In this document: one piece after another, positions 30,801-37,236 of the stretch
How positions within the stretch are numbered: position 1 is the first letter of the stretch
Layout: the number at the start of each line of letters is the position of its first letter
From: Actinomadura sp. KC06
GTDB taxonomy: Bacteria > Actinomycetota > Actinomycetes > Streptosporangiales > Streptosporangiaceae
DNA length: 37,236 bases
Direction of reading: 5' to 3'
Assembly (NCBI RefSeq): GCF_004348735.1
Contig: NZ_SMKT01000091.1
Span: 1 to 37,236, forward strand
Notes under the pieces: generated by a model
The model's database searches: none
What the model was told of the DNA's origin: nothing
The model's input: the letters and a program-made list of their open reading frames with translations, nothing else
Translations under genes and position numbers: made by a program

Positions 30801-31776
30801 CGTGCCGGAAGTTGTCCCCTGGCGAGCTCTCGTTCCTCAGCGAGGGAACCAGGTTCGGTGGGCAGCGCGTCAGCCACTGCTGGACGATCGCCTGGTCGCC
30901 GTACGGCAGCGTCCCGTAGTCGACGGTCGGATTGGCGAGCGTGGTGCCGAGGATGGCGAGCAGCGCGTCCGCCCGGATCTGGAACCGGACGTCTTCGCGC
31001 AGCGCGCTGGCGACGGCCCACATCGTCCGCAGGACGACGACCGCCGCGTCCACCCTGCTGGCCCGCAGCCGTTCGGCGTAGAGCCCGACCAGCGTCTCCA
31101 GCGGGGGCGGGGTGAGCCAGCGCGGGCCGTCCACGCGCGGGAGCGGCTTGGCGCGGTAGGGCTTCCACAGGTCGAGCATCTGCGCGTCCAGCCGCGAGTC
31201 GAACGCGGGCGAGGACGAGCACCACAGCATCACGCCCCAGGCCACGACCACGGTGGACGGCGCGTCATTGGAGAACTCCGGCCACCAGTGCGGGTAGTCG
31301 GGCGCGGACAGCGTCGCCGCCGACTCGACGGTCGACCGGACGCGCGACGTCAGCTCGGTCGCGAACCCATGCCCGACGAACGGCAGGCCCGTAGGCGGGT
31401 CGTACGAGAAGTCGGGCCCGGCCGGAATGACGTGCGGCGGGAGCGTGGGAACCTGCACCCCGCCCTGCTGCGCGGGCCGCGCCGCCATCCGGACGGCGGG
31501 CGTGCGGGGCGGCGGGCACAGGTACCACTGCCCGTCGGCCGGATGCAGCCGGTACCAGCGGGCCCAAGCGCCGAACAGCCACCAGGTGCCGTCCGGCAGG
31601 ACGAGCATGCGGCCGCCGATGGCGTGGTGGCGCTGCTGCGGAGGCGCCGACGGCCACCATGCGGCGGCCACCATCGCCCTCGTGTCCCGCTCTGCCTCCG
31701 CGAACGGATCCTGCCCCATCGGGGGGCTGGGCGGCGGAGCATTGCCATAGCCCGGTCCCCACACCACGATGGTCAT
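27817..31776 (-). CDS. Large EccA/CbbX-like double AAA+ protein, type VII-secretion-related
   Basis: This 1319-residue protein has three parts. Residues 1 to ~470 are a mostly helical domain rich in Trp/Arg (WWLFGAWARWYRLHPADGQW) with no recognised family. Residues ~470-770 are a long Pro/Gln/Ala-rich, probably disordered stretch with repeats such as PAPMQSPAPIQSPAP and two copies of a PPYT(E/H)LG(F/Y)QxxGAAPP unit. Residues ~800-1319 are two AAA+ modules. The first (GGPHSGQRRLSR, ~830) lacks the Walker A lysine. The second has a perfect FVGPPGTGKTTVAG (Walker A 1100-1106) and a CbbX/EccA-like Walker B, GGVLLIQEAYRLD, in which the usual Asp is Gln (1163) while the catalytic Glu (1164) is kept. 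EccA proteins are cytosolic ATPases of ESX systems. This one lacks a recognisable TPR half. Confidence 0.8.
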   Translation of the reverse strand: MTIVVWGPGYGNAPPPSPPMGQDPFAEAERDTRAMVAAAWWPSAPPQQRHHAIGGRMLVLPDGTWWLFGAWARWYRLHPADGQWYLCPPPRTPAVRMAARPAQQGGVQVPTLPPHVIPAGPDFSYDPPTGLPFVGHGFATELTSRVRSTVESAATLSAPDYPHWWPEFSNDAPSTVVVAWGVMLWCSSSPAFDSRLDAQMLDLWKPYRAKPLPRVDGPRWLTPPPLETLVGLYAERLRASRVDAAVVVLRTMWAVASALREDVRFQIRADALLAILGTTLANPTVDYGTLPYGDQAIVQQWLTRCPPNLVPSLRNESSPGDNFRHAFYTLSELIAGLSGDPSEPAYIEPRLVAAALLAADLDVVRKDMVGTIVPWLDPEIRYTVQAVSEQKGHPLRRLWPQDMRLPEPLRSAAGSGSGAETLLAAMYEVDLAWCRLGGMPARPRGFPVPTSIIAGIIGRNRARATAAAPTATPPPNPAPPQPTPFSMQSQPGIAPGTPPHAQSAPSEPDRPFVQPPAQPYGDAAANQAAVHQMAGPGQQAAFAPPDPIMGGAPTEEDRDEGNAAPPYTELGFQRPGAAPPVPAQNPAPMQSPAPIQSPAPMQNQVQNHAPMQSASPAPPPPAAVPEQQDANFVPPYTHLGYQPSGAAPPQQGPPPSPNVSQPPPNPVAPPEPQQQFQQQQPPAPAAFDPYSTRVEDQAGALPQTGPASPPGTRILGPGDLDDEPAQPPPPVPGAGPGTKVMSKTMVGDFDFLDDTPAPDQPVHEIPPPKDRSERRVLERFGFGFVYGDHDASELLADVRKQVQEWDAPGGEGAEETRVDGAPSSIKPGVPGVLLVGGPHSGQRRLSRLIALTLANAGLGDGSIRAHDAEDVRDAPAERIGQILAQPGPVVLFERLDVAISSARDPVAVVGAVRRARRDPVNTTPVIATCEPQAYKRLLREHPKLVQTFRVHRLPDFSDLDNRMMLLHLLAEERRVTIGASAMEVAREDLNRLRGPGDLVNARLVEAYLDQAAQRNMERAGASHDRLVLTPDDLAGVAEGIEPALRPPGDIDGYLRQLEQLTGLDDVKAAVHELADEAGLAADRARYGVAAGEGRHLIFVGPPGTGKTTVAGLVGGIYAALGLLESGHVVACRPVHLAGRDRADTENRVAGMVEQALGGVLLIQEAYRLDRSPPVVAELLRRMNAGGARFMVVCSSPAAEMEGFLAGNAAFRAEFGRVVEFTGMGDRDMVRLFQSYAERDLYVLDEELRVELLNRFARLRGDPQFAYARTVRALFEQTVARQAARLAGADVNAATVARLTARDLPESALEQMLGDFRPGP

Positions 31777-31887
31777 GGTAGTCAGCAGAACACTGCAGGG
31801 GTCCCGCCCACCGGCGCATTCGTCACATCTCCGCAGGTCAGGGACTTATCATTCCGACCTTGACGGCGGCTCTGGACGAAGGCGCGG

Positions 31888-32409
31888 TCAGTCCCACGCG
31901 ACGGTGCGGTGCCGTTTCGCCTTCTCCGCGTACACCTCGGGCGTGTGCGTCAGGACGAGCCGGTCGTCGTCGGTCAGTTCCCGGACGATCCGCCCCGGCG
32001 TCCCGGCGACGAGCACGCCGGACGGGATCTTCTTGCCGGGCGGCACCAGCGCGCCCGCGGCGATCAGCGTCCCGGAGCCGATCCGCGCCCCGTTCAGGAC
32101 GATCGCGCCGATGCCGATGAGCGAGCCCGTCTCGACGTGGGCGCCGTGCACCATCGCCTTGTGGCCGAGGCTGACGCGGTCCTCCAGGACGGCGGGCGTC
32201 CCGGGGTCGGCGTGAAGGCAGCAGAGGTCCTGGATGTTGCACTCCTCGCCGACGACGATCGCCTCGTCGTCGCCGCGCAGCACCGAGCCGTACCAGACGC
32301 TGGACGCGCGGCCGAGCGCGACCCGTCCGACGACGACCGCGCCGGGCGCGATCCACGCCTCGGGGTGGATGTCCGGCCGGTCCTCGCCCAACGTTCCGAG
32401 ATACGTCAT
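31888..32409 (-). CDS. Gamma-carbonic-anhydrase-like left-handed beta-helix protein
   Basis: This 173-residue hexapeptide-repeat protein of the gamma-CA/YrdA/PaaY type has repeats (IAPGAVVVGRVALG, SLIGIGAIVLNGARIG, LIAAGALVPPGKKI). The metal ligands His66 (CCLHADPG), His83 and His88 (LGHKAMVHGA) are all present, so zinc/iron binding and possibly CO2 hydration are expected; many close family members show no measured activity. A C-terminal helix (EVYAEKAKRH) caps the trimer. ATG 32409 gives the normal family length. It lies 111 bases upstream of the AAA+ gene on the same strand and is divergent from the DivIVA-like gene. Confidence 0.9.
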   Translation of the reverse strand: MTYLGTLGEDRPDIHPEAWIAPGAVVVGRVALGRASSVWYGSVLRGDDEAIVVGEECNIQDLCCLHADPGTPAVLEDRVSLGHKAMVHGAHVETGSLIGIGAIVLNGARIGSGTLIAAGALVPPGKKIPSGVLVAGTPGRIVRELTDDDRLVLTHTPEVYAEKAKRHRTVAWD

Positions 32410-32663
32410 GCCGCCGATGCTAGGACGGCCGCCCCGCCGCCCGTGCCCCACCCCGGGATAGCGCGAATTTTCCGAGATTGGATAGTTTGTCGCCCTTACC
32501 AGGTGAAGAAACCACGACGAGAAGCGCGTTCCGGTTGCGCGAATGGGGTGGACCGGACGAGAGTCGTCCTGACGTTTCCACAGTTGGACCCGCTGACCGG
32601 CGGGCGAGGAGAGCAACCGACCCTGACGGGGTGATCACCCCCGCCAACGACCCCCAAGGCATC

Positions 32664-33680
32664 ATGAGCAACGAAGCCGAAATCCTGCCGAACCTCCTCC
32701 AAGAAGACTCACACGAGTTCGAGATCGTCATGCGCGGCTACAACCGCCGCCAGGTCGACGACTACATCGCGCGCTTCGTCCAGAAGAACCGCGAACTCGA
32801 GGCGCGGCTCGCCCGCGCCCACGACGACTCCGAGCGGCTCCGCCGCGAGATGGCCGAGCTCCGGGAGGCGCGCAAGCCGACCGGCGACGACCTCAGCGAC
32901 CGGCTCCGCCAGATCATCAACCTCGCCGAGGACGAGGCCCAGGACAAGGTCGCCGAGGCCGAGGCCAAGGGGGCGGAGATCCGCAAGGACGCCGAGCAGG
33001 AGTCCAAGCGGATCATCGACGAGGCGCGCTCGCACGCGGACAAGAACCTCGCCCAGGCGCAGGACAAGGCCGAGCACGTGCTCGCGTCCGCCAAGAAGGA
33101 GTCCGAGAGCGTCCTCGGGTCCGCCAAGCAGGAGGCCGAGCAGACGGTGACCAGCGCGCGGCTGGAGGCCGAGCGCACCCTCACCGCGTCCGAGCGCCGC
33201 GCCAGCGTGATCAACGAGGGCGCGACGCAGCGGCTGACGTCGCTCACCAAGAACCACACCCAGGCCCTGCAGCGGCTCACCGAGATCAGCGAGACGCTGC
33301 ACCGCCTCCTCACGGCGGAGAACGAGGCGGGCCCGCTGGAGAAGATGGTGGAGGACGCCGTCCGGCAGACCGCGCCGCGCAAGCAGCAGCCGTCCCAGCC
33401 CTCCTCGCCGCCGCCCGCGAAGCCGATGCCGTCGTCGGCGTCGGCGGCGTCCAAGCCGGCCGCCTCGACCGCCTCGGCCGCCTCGGCTGCTCCGGCCTCG
33501 CCGGCGCCTTCGCAGCAGGGCGGCCCGTCCATGAAGAAGCCCGAGCCGCCCGCCGACGCCCCCGACCCGTCCGCCGCGCAGGCCAAGCCCGCGCGCCCGG
33601 CCGAGGACGCGGGCCCGACCCCGCCGCCGCCCGGTCCCGTCGTCCCGCCCCAGCAGTCCCGCGGGCCGATCGAGCTCTAG
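32664..33680 (+). CDS. DivIVA-domain coiled-coil protein
   Basis: This 338-residue protein has a short N-terminus, a DivIVA/GpsB-like membrane-curvature motif (IVMRGYNRRQVDDYIARF, 21-38), a long coiled coil rich in Ala/Glu/Lys (about 39-225; heptad-like KAEHVLASAKKESESVLGSA) and a Pro/Ala/Ser-rich tail (about 245-338), probably disordered. Such proteins organise polar growth and cell-division sites in actinomycetes (DivIVA/FilP/Scy group). ATG 32664 is used because the motif sits at the expected distance; the ribosome binding site is weak (AAGG), and the longer frame from 32478 has atypical composition. A strong terminator follows 24 bases after the stop. Confidence 0.87.
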   Translation: MSNEAEILPNLLQEDSHEFEIVMRGYNRRQVDDYIARFVQKNRELEARLARAHDDSERLRREMAELREARKPTGDDLSDRLRQIINLAEDEAQDKVAEAEAKGAEIRKDAEQESKRIIDEARSHADKNLAQAQDKAEHVLASAKKESESVLGSAKQEAEQTVTSARLEAERTLTASERRASVINEGATQRLTSLTKNHTQALQRLTEISETLHRLLTAENEAGPLEKMVEDAVRQTAPRKQQPSQPSSPPPAKPMPSSASAASKPAASTASAASAAPASPAPSQQGGPSMKKPEPPADAPDPSAAQAKPARPAEDAGPTPPPPGPVVPPQQSRGPIEL

Positions 33681-33703
33681 GCGCGGCTGAGACCGACCGC
33701 GAC

Positions 33704-33736
33704 GTGTCCGCCCAGGGGTCGCCCCTGGGCGGACAC
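33704..33736 (+). terminator. Hairpin terminator after the DivIVA-like gene
   Basis: A perfect 15-bp stem (GTGTCCGCCCAGGGG and complement) with a 3-base loop is followed by AGCCGTTTCT. It separates the DivIVA-like gene from peptide deformylase, which starts 41 bases later. Confidence 0.8.
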
Positions 33737-33776
33737 AGCCGTTTCTAGGATCCCGCGTCGCCTCTAGGATCGTTGC

Positions 33777-34316
33777 GTGAGCAAGAGGACCCACACGCGC
33801 AACGGCACCGCCCGCCCGATCAGGCTCCTCGGCGATCCGGTCCTGCGCACCGAATGCGATCCGGTCCGGACGTTCGACGCCTCCCTCCAGCGCCTCGTCG
33901 ACGACATGTTCGTCACCATGTACGAGGAGGACGGCGCGGGCGTGGCCGCCAACCAGGTGGGCGTGGGCCTGCGGGTGTTCGTGTACGACTGCAAGGACGA
34001 CGAAGGGCGCAGGCACATCGGCCACGTCGTCAACCCGAGACTCGTGGCCGCCGACGGGGAACTGCTCGTCGAGCCGGAAGGCTGCCTGTCCGTGCCCGGC
34101 ATGCACTTCGAGACGGCCCGCCACGCGCACGCGGTCGTCGAAGGCGTGGACGTGAAGGGAAAGCCCGTCCGCGTCGAGGGCACCGGCTACTTCGCCCGCT
34201 GCCTCCAGCACGAGTGCGGGCACCTGGAGGGCAACGTCTACATCGACGTCCTGTCGGGCGACGCTCGCCGCGAGGCCATGCGCGCCATCCGCTCCGTGAC
34301 CCGCTTGAGCCGTTGA
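33777..34316 (+). CDS. def: Peptide deformylase
   Basis: This 179-residue metalloenzyme removes the N-formyl group from new proteins. All three motifs are intact: GAGVAANQVG (53-62), EGCLSVPG (101-108, metal ligand Cys103) and QHECGHLEG (His145, Glu146, His149). The short C-terminal helix (REAMRAIRSV) is usual. The start is GTG 33777. It is probably monocistronic between the upstream terminator and the two-component genes. Actinomycetes often carry several def copies, so essentiality cannot be judged from this window. Confidence 0.96.
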   Translation: MSKRTHTRNGTARPIRLLGDPVLRTECDPVRTFDASLQRLVDDMFVTMYEEDGAGVAANQVGVGLRVFVYDCKDDEGRRHIGHVVNPRLVAADGELLVEPEGCLSVPGMHFETARHAHAVVEGVDVKGKPVRVEGTGYFARCLQHECGHLEGNVYIDVLSGDARREAMRAIRSVTRLSR

Positions 34317-34364
34317 CCAGGGACAGGACGGCTGACACCGCATTCAACCGATCCCCTGCGGTCA

Positions 34365-34382
34365 TTCAGGTGACTTTCAGGT
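34365..34382 (+). promoter_or_regulatory. TTCAGGT direct repeat, 11-bp phased, before the response regulator
   Basis: Two perfect TTCAGGT copies (34365-34371 and 34376-34382) are 11 bases apart. A related TTCAACC lies two turns upstream (34343). The site ends 38 bases before the regulator start. OmpR-type regulators bind such tandem half-sites, so autoregulation is likely; the same motif recurs at 36780 and 36970. Confidence 0.65.
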
Positions 34383-34420
34383 AGAGATGGGAACCTCTGC
34401 AGTGATTGCGGAGGGGGTCA

Positions 34421-35155
34421 GTGCCATTGGTTGATCGGACGGCGAACGGCGGCAAGACGGCGGAGGCGACCCTGCTCGTCGTCGAGGACGAGCCCAACAT
34501 CCTGGAGCTTCTCGCCGGCAGCCTGCGCTTCACCGGGTTCGACGTGTTCACCGCGACCAACGGGGCCGACGCGGTCCAGTCGGCGCGGCGGCACCGCCCG
34601 GACCTCATCGTCCTGGACGTGATGCTGCCCGACATCGACGGTTTCGACGTCGCGCGGCGGCTGCGGTCCGGCGGCGACCACACCCCCGTGCTGTTCCTGA
34701 CCGCGCGGGACGGCGTGCAGGACCGGGTCAAGGGCCTGACGATCGGCGGGGACGACTACGTCACCAAGCCGTTCAGCCTGGAGGAGGTCATCGCGCGGAT
34801 CCGGGCCGTCCTGCGGCGGTTCCGCGGCGGCCAGACGGAGCCGCCGCCGCGGATGGTGTTCGCGGACGTCGAGCTCGACGAGGACAGCCACGAGGTGTGG
34901 CGCGGCGGGCGCGCGATCCAGCTGTCGCCGACGGAGTTCAAGCTGCTGCGCTACTTCATGGCCAACGCGGGACGGGTCGTGTCGAAGGCGCAGATCCTCG
35001 ACCACGTGTGGAACTACGACTTCCGCGGCGACGCGGGCATCGTGGAGTCGTACGTGTCGGCGCTGCGCCGCAAGGTCGACAACGCCGAGCCGAGGCTCAT
35101 CCACACTCTGCGCGGGGTGGGGTACGTCCTGCGCGAGCCGTCGAGATCTGGCTGA
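34421..35155 (+). CDS. OmpR/PhoB-family response regulator
   Basis: This 244-residue protein has a receiver domain with acidic pair Glu22-Asp23 (VVEDEPNILELL), phosphoacceptor Asp66 (LIVLDVMLPDIDGFD), Thr in LFLTARDG and Lys in DDYVTKPFSLEE. The winged-helix domain follows (LSPTEFKLLRYFMANAGRVV, ILDHVWNYDFRGDAGIVESY, LIHTLRGVGYVLRE). GTG 34421 has GGAGGGGG five bases upstream; a TTG at 34406 is less likely. The stop overlaps the kinase start (TGATG). The pair resembles MprAB-type envelope-stress systems of mycobacteria, especially as the next gene may encode an exported or membrane-anchored protein, but the identity is not proven. Confidence 0.94.
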   Translation: MPLVDRTANGGKTAEATLLVVEDEPNILELLAGSLRFTGFDVFTATNGADAVQSARRHRPDLIVLDVMLPDIDGFDVARRLRSGGDHTPVLFLTARDGVQDRVKGLTIGGDDYVTKPFSLEEVIARIRAVLRRFRGGQTEPPPRMVFADVELDEDSHEVWRGGRAIQLSPTEFKLLRYFMANAGRVVSKAQILDHVWNYDFRGDAGIVESYVSALRRKVDNAEPRLIHTLRGVGYVLREPSRSG

Positions 35156-36771
35156 TGGCCACGCGGTTCCCGCCGTCCGCGGCCCACCCGGCGCCGCCGA
35201 CGCGGGCCGACGGCATCCCCGTCGTTCCCGGAGGTCCGGGCGGGCCCGGCGGCCCGGGCGGTCCAGGCCGTCCAGGCGGGGGCGCCGCTGGTGACAGTGG
35301 GCCCCGCTGGCCGCGGCGCGAGCTGTCCCGGATGTGGGGCCGGACGCCGCTGCGCGTGAAGCTGATCGCCGGAATGCTCGTCCTGGTCACGCTCGGGATG
35401 ACCGTGATGGGGGCGGCGGGCGCGTCCGTCCTGCGGCAGTACCTGGTCGGACGGGCCGACGACCAGCTGCGCGGCTCGGTCGGGCGGGCGATCGACCAGG
35501 TCGTCGAGGGGATGCGGCGCGGGCAGCGGGAGATCAACGTCCGGATCCCGAGCGAGATGTACGCGCAGGTCAGGTCCACGGGCGGCGCGATCGTCTGGCA
35601 GAACTCGGCGTGGAGCGAGTCCGGGCATCCGAAGCTGCCCGCCGACATGAGCGAGCGCATGGACCAGCCGTTCACCGTGTCCGGGACGGGCGGGTCGCAG
35701 TGGCGGATCCTGGCAGCGCCGGTCGCGGGCGGCGTGCTCGTCCTGGCGTTCAGCCTGGAGGAGGTCGACCGGACCGTCCGGCGGCTGGTGGCGATCGACG
35801 CGATCGTGGGGCTGCTGGTGCTGGGCGTCCTGACCGGCCTCGGCGTGTGGGTCGTCCGGGCCAGCCTGCGCCCGCTGTCGGCGGTGGAGGAGACCGCGGG
35901 CGCGATCGCGGCCGGGGACCTGTCCCGGCGCGTCCCGCAGGCGGACCCGCGCACCGAGATGGGACGGCTCGGCCGGTCGCTGAACACGATGCTCGCGCAG
36001 ATCGAGGCGGCGTTCGGGGCGCGGGCCGAGTCGGAGGCCGCGGCGCGCCGGTCGGAGGAGACCGCGCGCCGGTCGGAGGAGCGGATGCGGCGGTTCATCG
36101 CGGACGCCAGCCACGAGCTGCGCACCCCGCTGACCGCGATCCGCGGCTTCGCCGAGTTCTACCGGCAGGGCGCGGCCCGCACTCCCGACGAGCTGGGCCG
36201 GCTGATCGGCCGGATCGAGGAGACCGCGGCCCGGATGGGCCTGCTGGTGGAGGACCTGTTGCTGCTCGCCCGGCTGGACCGGCAGCGTCCGATCGAGCGG
36301 CGGCCGGTGGATCTCCTCGCCGTCGCCGCCGACTCTGTCCAGGAGGCCAGAGTTCTCGCACCCGAACGCGAGATAGAGCTGGCGGTGGAGGGCGGGCTGG
36401 CGTACCAGGTGCGGGGGGACGAGGCGCGCCTGCGCCAGGTCCTCGGAAACCTGCTGGCCAACGCGGTCACCCACACGCCGGAGGGCACGCCGGTCGAGGT
36501 GCGCCTCTCGCCGGGCACGCTGTGCAAGGCCCCCGCCGTGATCGTCGAGGTCGTGGACGCGGGCCCCGGCCTCTCCCCCGAGCAGGCGGAACGCGTCTTC
36601 GAGCGCTTCTACCGCGCCGACGAGGCCCGCTCCCGCGCGGGCGGCGGCACGGGCCTCGGCCTCGCCATCGTCGCCGCGCTGGTCGCCGCCCACGAGGGGC
36701 TGGTGGAGGCCGACTCCGCACCCGGCGAGGGCGCCACGTTCAGGGTCGTCCTGCCTCTGGACGAAGACTGA
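35155..36771 (+). CDS. Sensor histidine kinase (HAMP type), partner of the upstream regulator
   Basis: This 538-residue protein begins with a Pro/Gly-rich cytoplasmic N-terminus containing a run of Gly-Gly-Pro triplets (about 25-42). It then has transmembrane helix 1 (68-92), an extracytoplasmic sensor domain of about 115 residues, transmembrane helix 2 (212-235) and HAMP (RPLSAVEETAGAIAAGDLSR). A helical linker with a duplicated ARRSEE unit leads to the HisKA domain with His320 (DASHELRTPLTAIRGFAEFY). The ATPase domain has N-box LGNLLANAVTHTP, DAGPGLSPEQ and GGTGLGLAIVAALV. ATG 35155 overlaps the regulator stop by one base. Confidence 0.95.
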   Translation: MATRFPPSAAHPAPPTRADGIPVVPGGPGGPGGPGGPGRPGGGAAGDSGPRWPRRELSRMWGRTPLRVKLIAGMLVLVTLGMTVMGAAGASVLRQYLVGRADDQLRGSVGRAIDQVVEGMRRGQREINVRIPSEMYAQVRSTGGAIVWQNSAWSESGHPKLPADMSERMDQPFTVSGTGGSQWRILAAPVAGGVLVLAFSLEEVDRTVRRLVAIDAIVGLLVLGVLTGLGVWVVRASLRPLSAVEETAGAIAAGDLSRRVPQADPRTEMGRLGRSLNTMLAQIEAAFGARAESEAAARRSEETARRSEERMRRFIADASHELRTPLTAIRGFAEFYRQGAARTPDELGRLIGRIEETAARMGLLVEDLLLLARLDRQRPIERRPVDLLAVAADSVQEARVLAPEREIELAVEGGLAYQVRGDEARLRQVLGNLLANAVTHTPEGTPVEVRLSPGTLCKAPAVIVEVVDAGPGLSPEQAERVFERFYRADEARSRAGGGTGLGLAIVAALVAAHEGLVEADSAPGEGATFRVVLPLDED

Positions 36772-36779
36772 GGGCCGTA

Positions 36780-36797
36780 TTCAGGCAACGTTCAGCT
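36780..36797 (+). promoter_or_regulatory. TTCAG direct repeat, 11-bp phased, just after the kinase gene
   Basis: TTCAGGC (36780) and TTCAGCT (36791) are spaced 11 bases, nine bases after the kinase stop. They resemble the sites at 34365 and 36970. This may be a second regulator-binding site for the downstream gene, about 250 bases before its start. Confidence 0.45.
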
Positions 36798-36907
36798 AAG
36801 TGCGTTTAAGTGGCCGTACAGGGCGCGCCCCCTTCTCGACGGAGAGCGGGAGCCCGCGCCCTGGCCAGCTCGCGACCGCCCGGCGTTCGCGCAGCGCCGC
36901 ACCGGCA

Positions 36908-36956
36908 CCGCGGCCGAGGGGACGTAACGCCGCACGTCCCTTCGGCCGCGGTTTTT
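36908..36956 (+). terminator. Intrinsic terminator after the two-component operon
   Basis: An 18-bp stem (CCGCGGCCGAGGGGACGT with one G-T wobble on the other arm) and 8-base loop is followed directly by TTTTT. It is one of the few canonical T-tract terminators in the window. A weaker 9-bp hairpin (36819-36827 with 36855-36863) precedes it. Confidence 0.9.
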
Positions 36957-36969
36957 CGTGATAGCCGCT

Positions 36970-37009
36970 TTCAGCACACTTTCAGGTTGGCTCCAGGCAG
37001 CCTGCAGCC
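36970..37009 (+). promoter_or_regulatory. Array of TTCAG-like half-sites before the last gene
   Basis: TTCAGCA (36970), TTCAGGT (36981), TCCAGGC (36992) and TGCAGCC (37003) lie in strict 11-bp phase, with CAG in register four times. The array is 44-77 bases before the ATG at 37053. It is the longest occurrence of the motif found before the response regulator, arguing that the last gene is a target of that system. Confidence 0.6.
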
Positions 37010-37052
37010 CCGGCGCGCACGCTCCATGGTGAGCGATCGACAGGGGGACCAG

Positions 37053-37236
37053 ATGAACGACGACCGGCCGCAGCAGCAGCCTTGGGAGCCCGGACGTCCG
37101 GGCATCGCACCGCAGTGGGCCCCGCCGCCCTGGCAGCCGGCTCCGGCACCGGCACCGGCCGGCGGCCCGCGCCTGCTCGGCACGACCCGGCAGAAGATCG
37201 CCGCCGCGGGGGCGGCGCTGGCGCTGGCGCTGGGGG
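37053..37236 (+). CDS. Proline-rich membrane-anchored protein, N-terminal fragment, runs off the right edge
   Basis: Sixty-one codons are visible. ATG 37053 has AGGGGG about six bases upstream; ATG 37026 and GTG 37029 are in-frame alternatives. The protein starts MNDDRPQQQPWEPGRPGIAP, continues Pro/Ala-rich (PPPWQPAPAPAPAGG), then a short basic segment (RLLGTTRQK) and the start of a hydrophobic helix rich in Ala/Leu. That layout is common to membrane-anchored HtrA/PepD-type serine proteases and other exported proteins. With the two-component system upstream and shared binding motifs, an HtrA-like protease is a plausible but untested guess. Confidence 0.75.
   Translation, partial: MNDDRPQQQPWEPGRPGIAPQWAPPPWQPAPAPAPAGGPRLLGTTRQKIAAAGAALALALG

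Noticed and set aside
32709..34343. 544-codon minus-strand open frame opposite the DivIVA-like and deformylase genes
   Set aside because: Typical antisense shadow of high-G/C third positions. The plus-strand genes have intact motifs and terminators, and the antisense protein is low-complexity Gly/Arg/Leu.
34421..35155. Naming the response regulator PhoP or MprA
   Set aside because: Its presumed sites (TTCAGGT) differ from PHO boxes, and the family is too large to name a member by eye.
35014..36693. 559-codon minus-strand open frame opposite the kinase gene
   Set aside because: Shadow of the kinase; low-complexity composition, no motif.
1..37236. tRNA or rRNA genes
   Set aside because: No cloverleaf-like or rRNA-like stretch was recognised on reading; a covariance-model scan would be decisive.

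Overview
The window is very GC-rich and has strongly G/C-biased third codon positions, frequent GTG starts, ATGA/GTGA stop-start overlaps, a mycothiol synthase (mshD), a GlnR-type nitrogen regulator, a mycosin, DUF1416 and DUF4395 proteins and LmeA-like lipid-binding protein. Together these point to a filamentous or mycothiol-producing actinomycete. My best guess is the Thermomonosporaceae/Streptosporangiales range, but the genus cannot be fixed from the sequence alone.

Layout. (1) Positions 1-7521, minus strand: an accessory block of three paralogous modules. Each module has a ~100-residue helical protein ending in a YxxxD/E signature (S1 2385-2687, S2 5449-5751, S3 7222-7521). It is followed by a 420-460-residue protein with a WXG100/PPE-like helical hairpin, membrane segments and a Gly-rich beta-type C-terminal half (L1 1086-2351, L2 4018-5400, L3 5920-7200). 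Two modules also carry a beta-rich LURP-one/tubby-like protein (R1 464-1060, R2 3158-4018). R1 has a decayed tandem copy (111-442), followed by a coupled unknown gene that runs off the left edge. (2) 7751-8995: a divergently transcribed mycosin protease. (3) 9077-11021: three overlapping genes for membrane-anchored exported proteins, whose 3' end overlaps a convergent polytopic membrane protein (10909-12210). No ESX core genes (EccB/C/D/E) are present. (4) 12373-14736, minus: DUF1416, rhodanese-type sulfurtransferase, DUF4395, a Cys-containing leader peptide and a membrane-anchored thioredoxin-like protein. (5) 14793-16853, minus: anti-sigma factor, ECF sigma factor and LmeA-like protein, with a chain of three 5-codon mini-ORFs inside the operon. 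(6) 16981-18181: a MoaD/ThiS-like protein and glnR. (7) 18256-26994: phosphate acquisition, with pstSCAB behind a clear PHO box, mshD, a secreted 5'-nucleotidase, and a PiT transporter coupled to a DUF47/PhoU-like regulator. (8) 27377-31776: a small helical protein and a 1319-residue EccA/CbbX-like double AAA+ protein. (9) 31888-37236: gamma-carbonic-anhydrase-like protein, DivIVA-like coiled-coil protein, peptide deformylase, a response regulator/sensor kinase pair, and the start of a proline-rich membrane-anchored protein. An 11-bp-phased TTCAGGT repeat lies before the regulator, after the kinase and before the last gene.

Functional logic. The left block plus mycosin plus the distant EccA-like ATPase look like the substrate, processing and energising parts of a type VII-secretion-related system whose core channel lies elsewhere. 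The rest of the window is core chromosome for phosphate, nitrogen and sulfur/redox homeostasis and envelope stress. The most interesting candidates for an undescribed system are the repeated S/L/R modules (1-7521) and the 1319-residue AAA+ protein. All functional links between them are inference.
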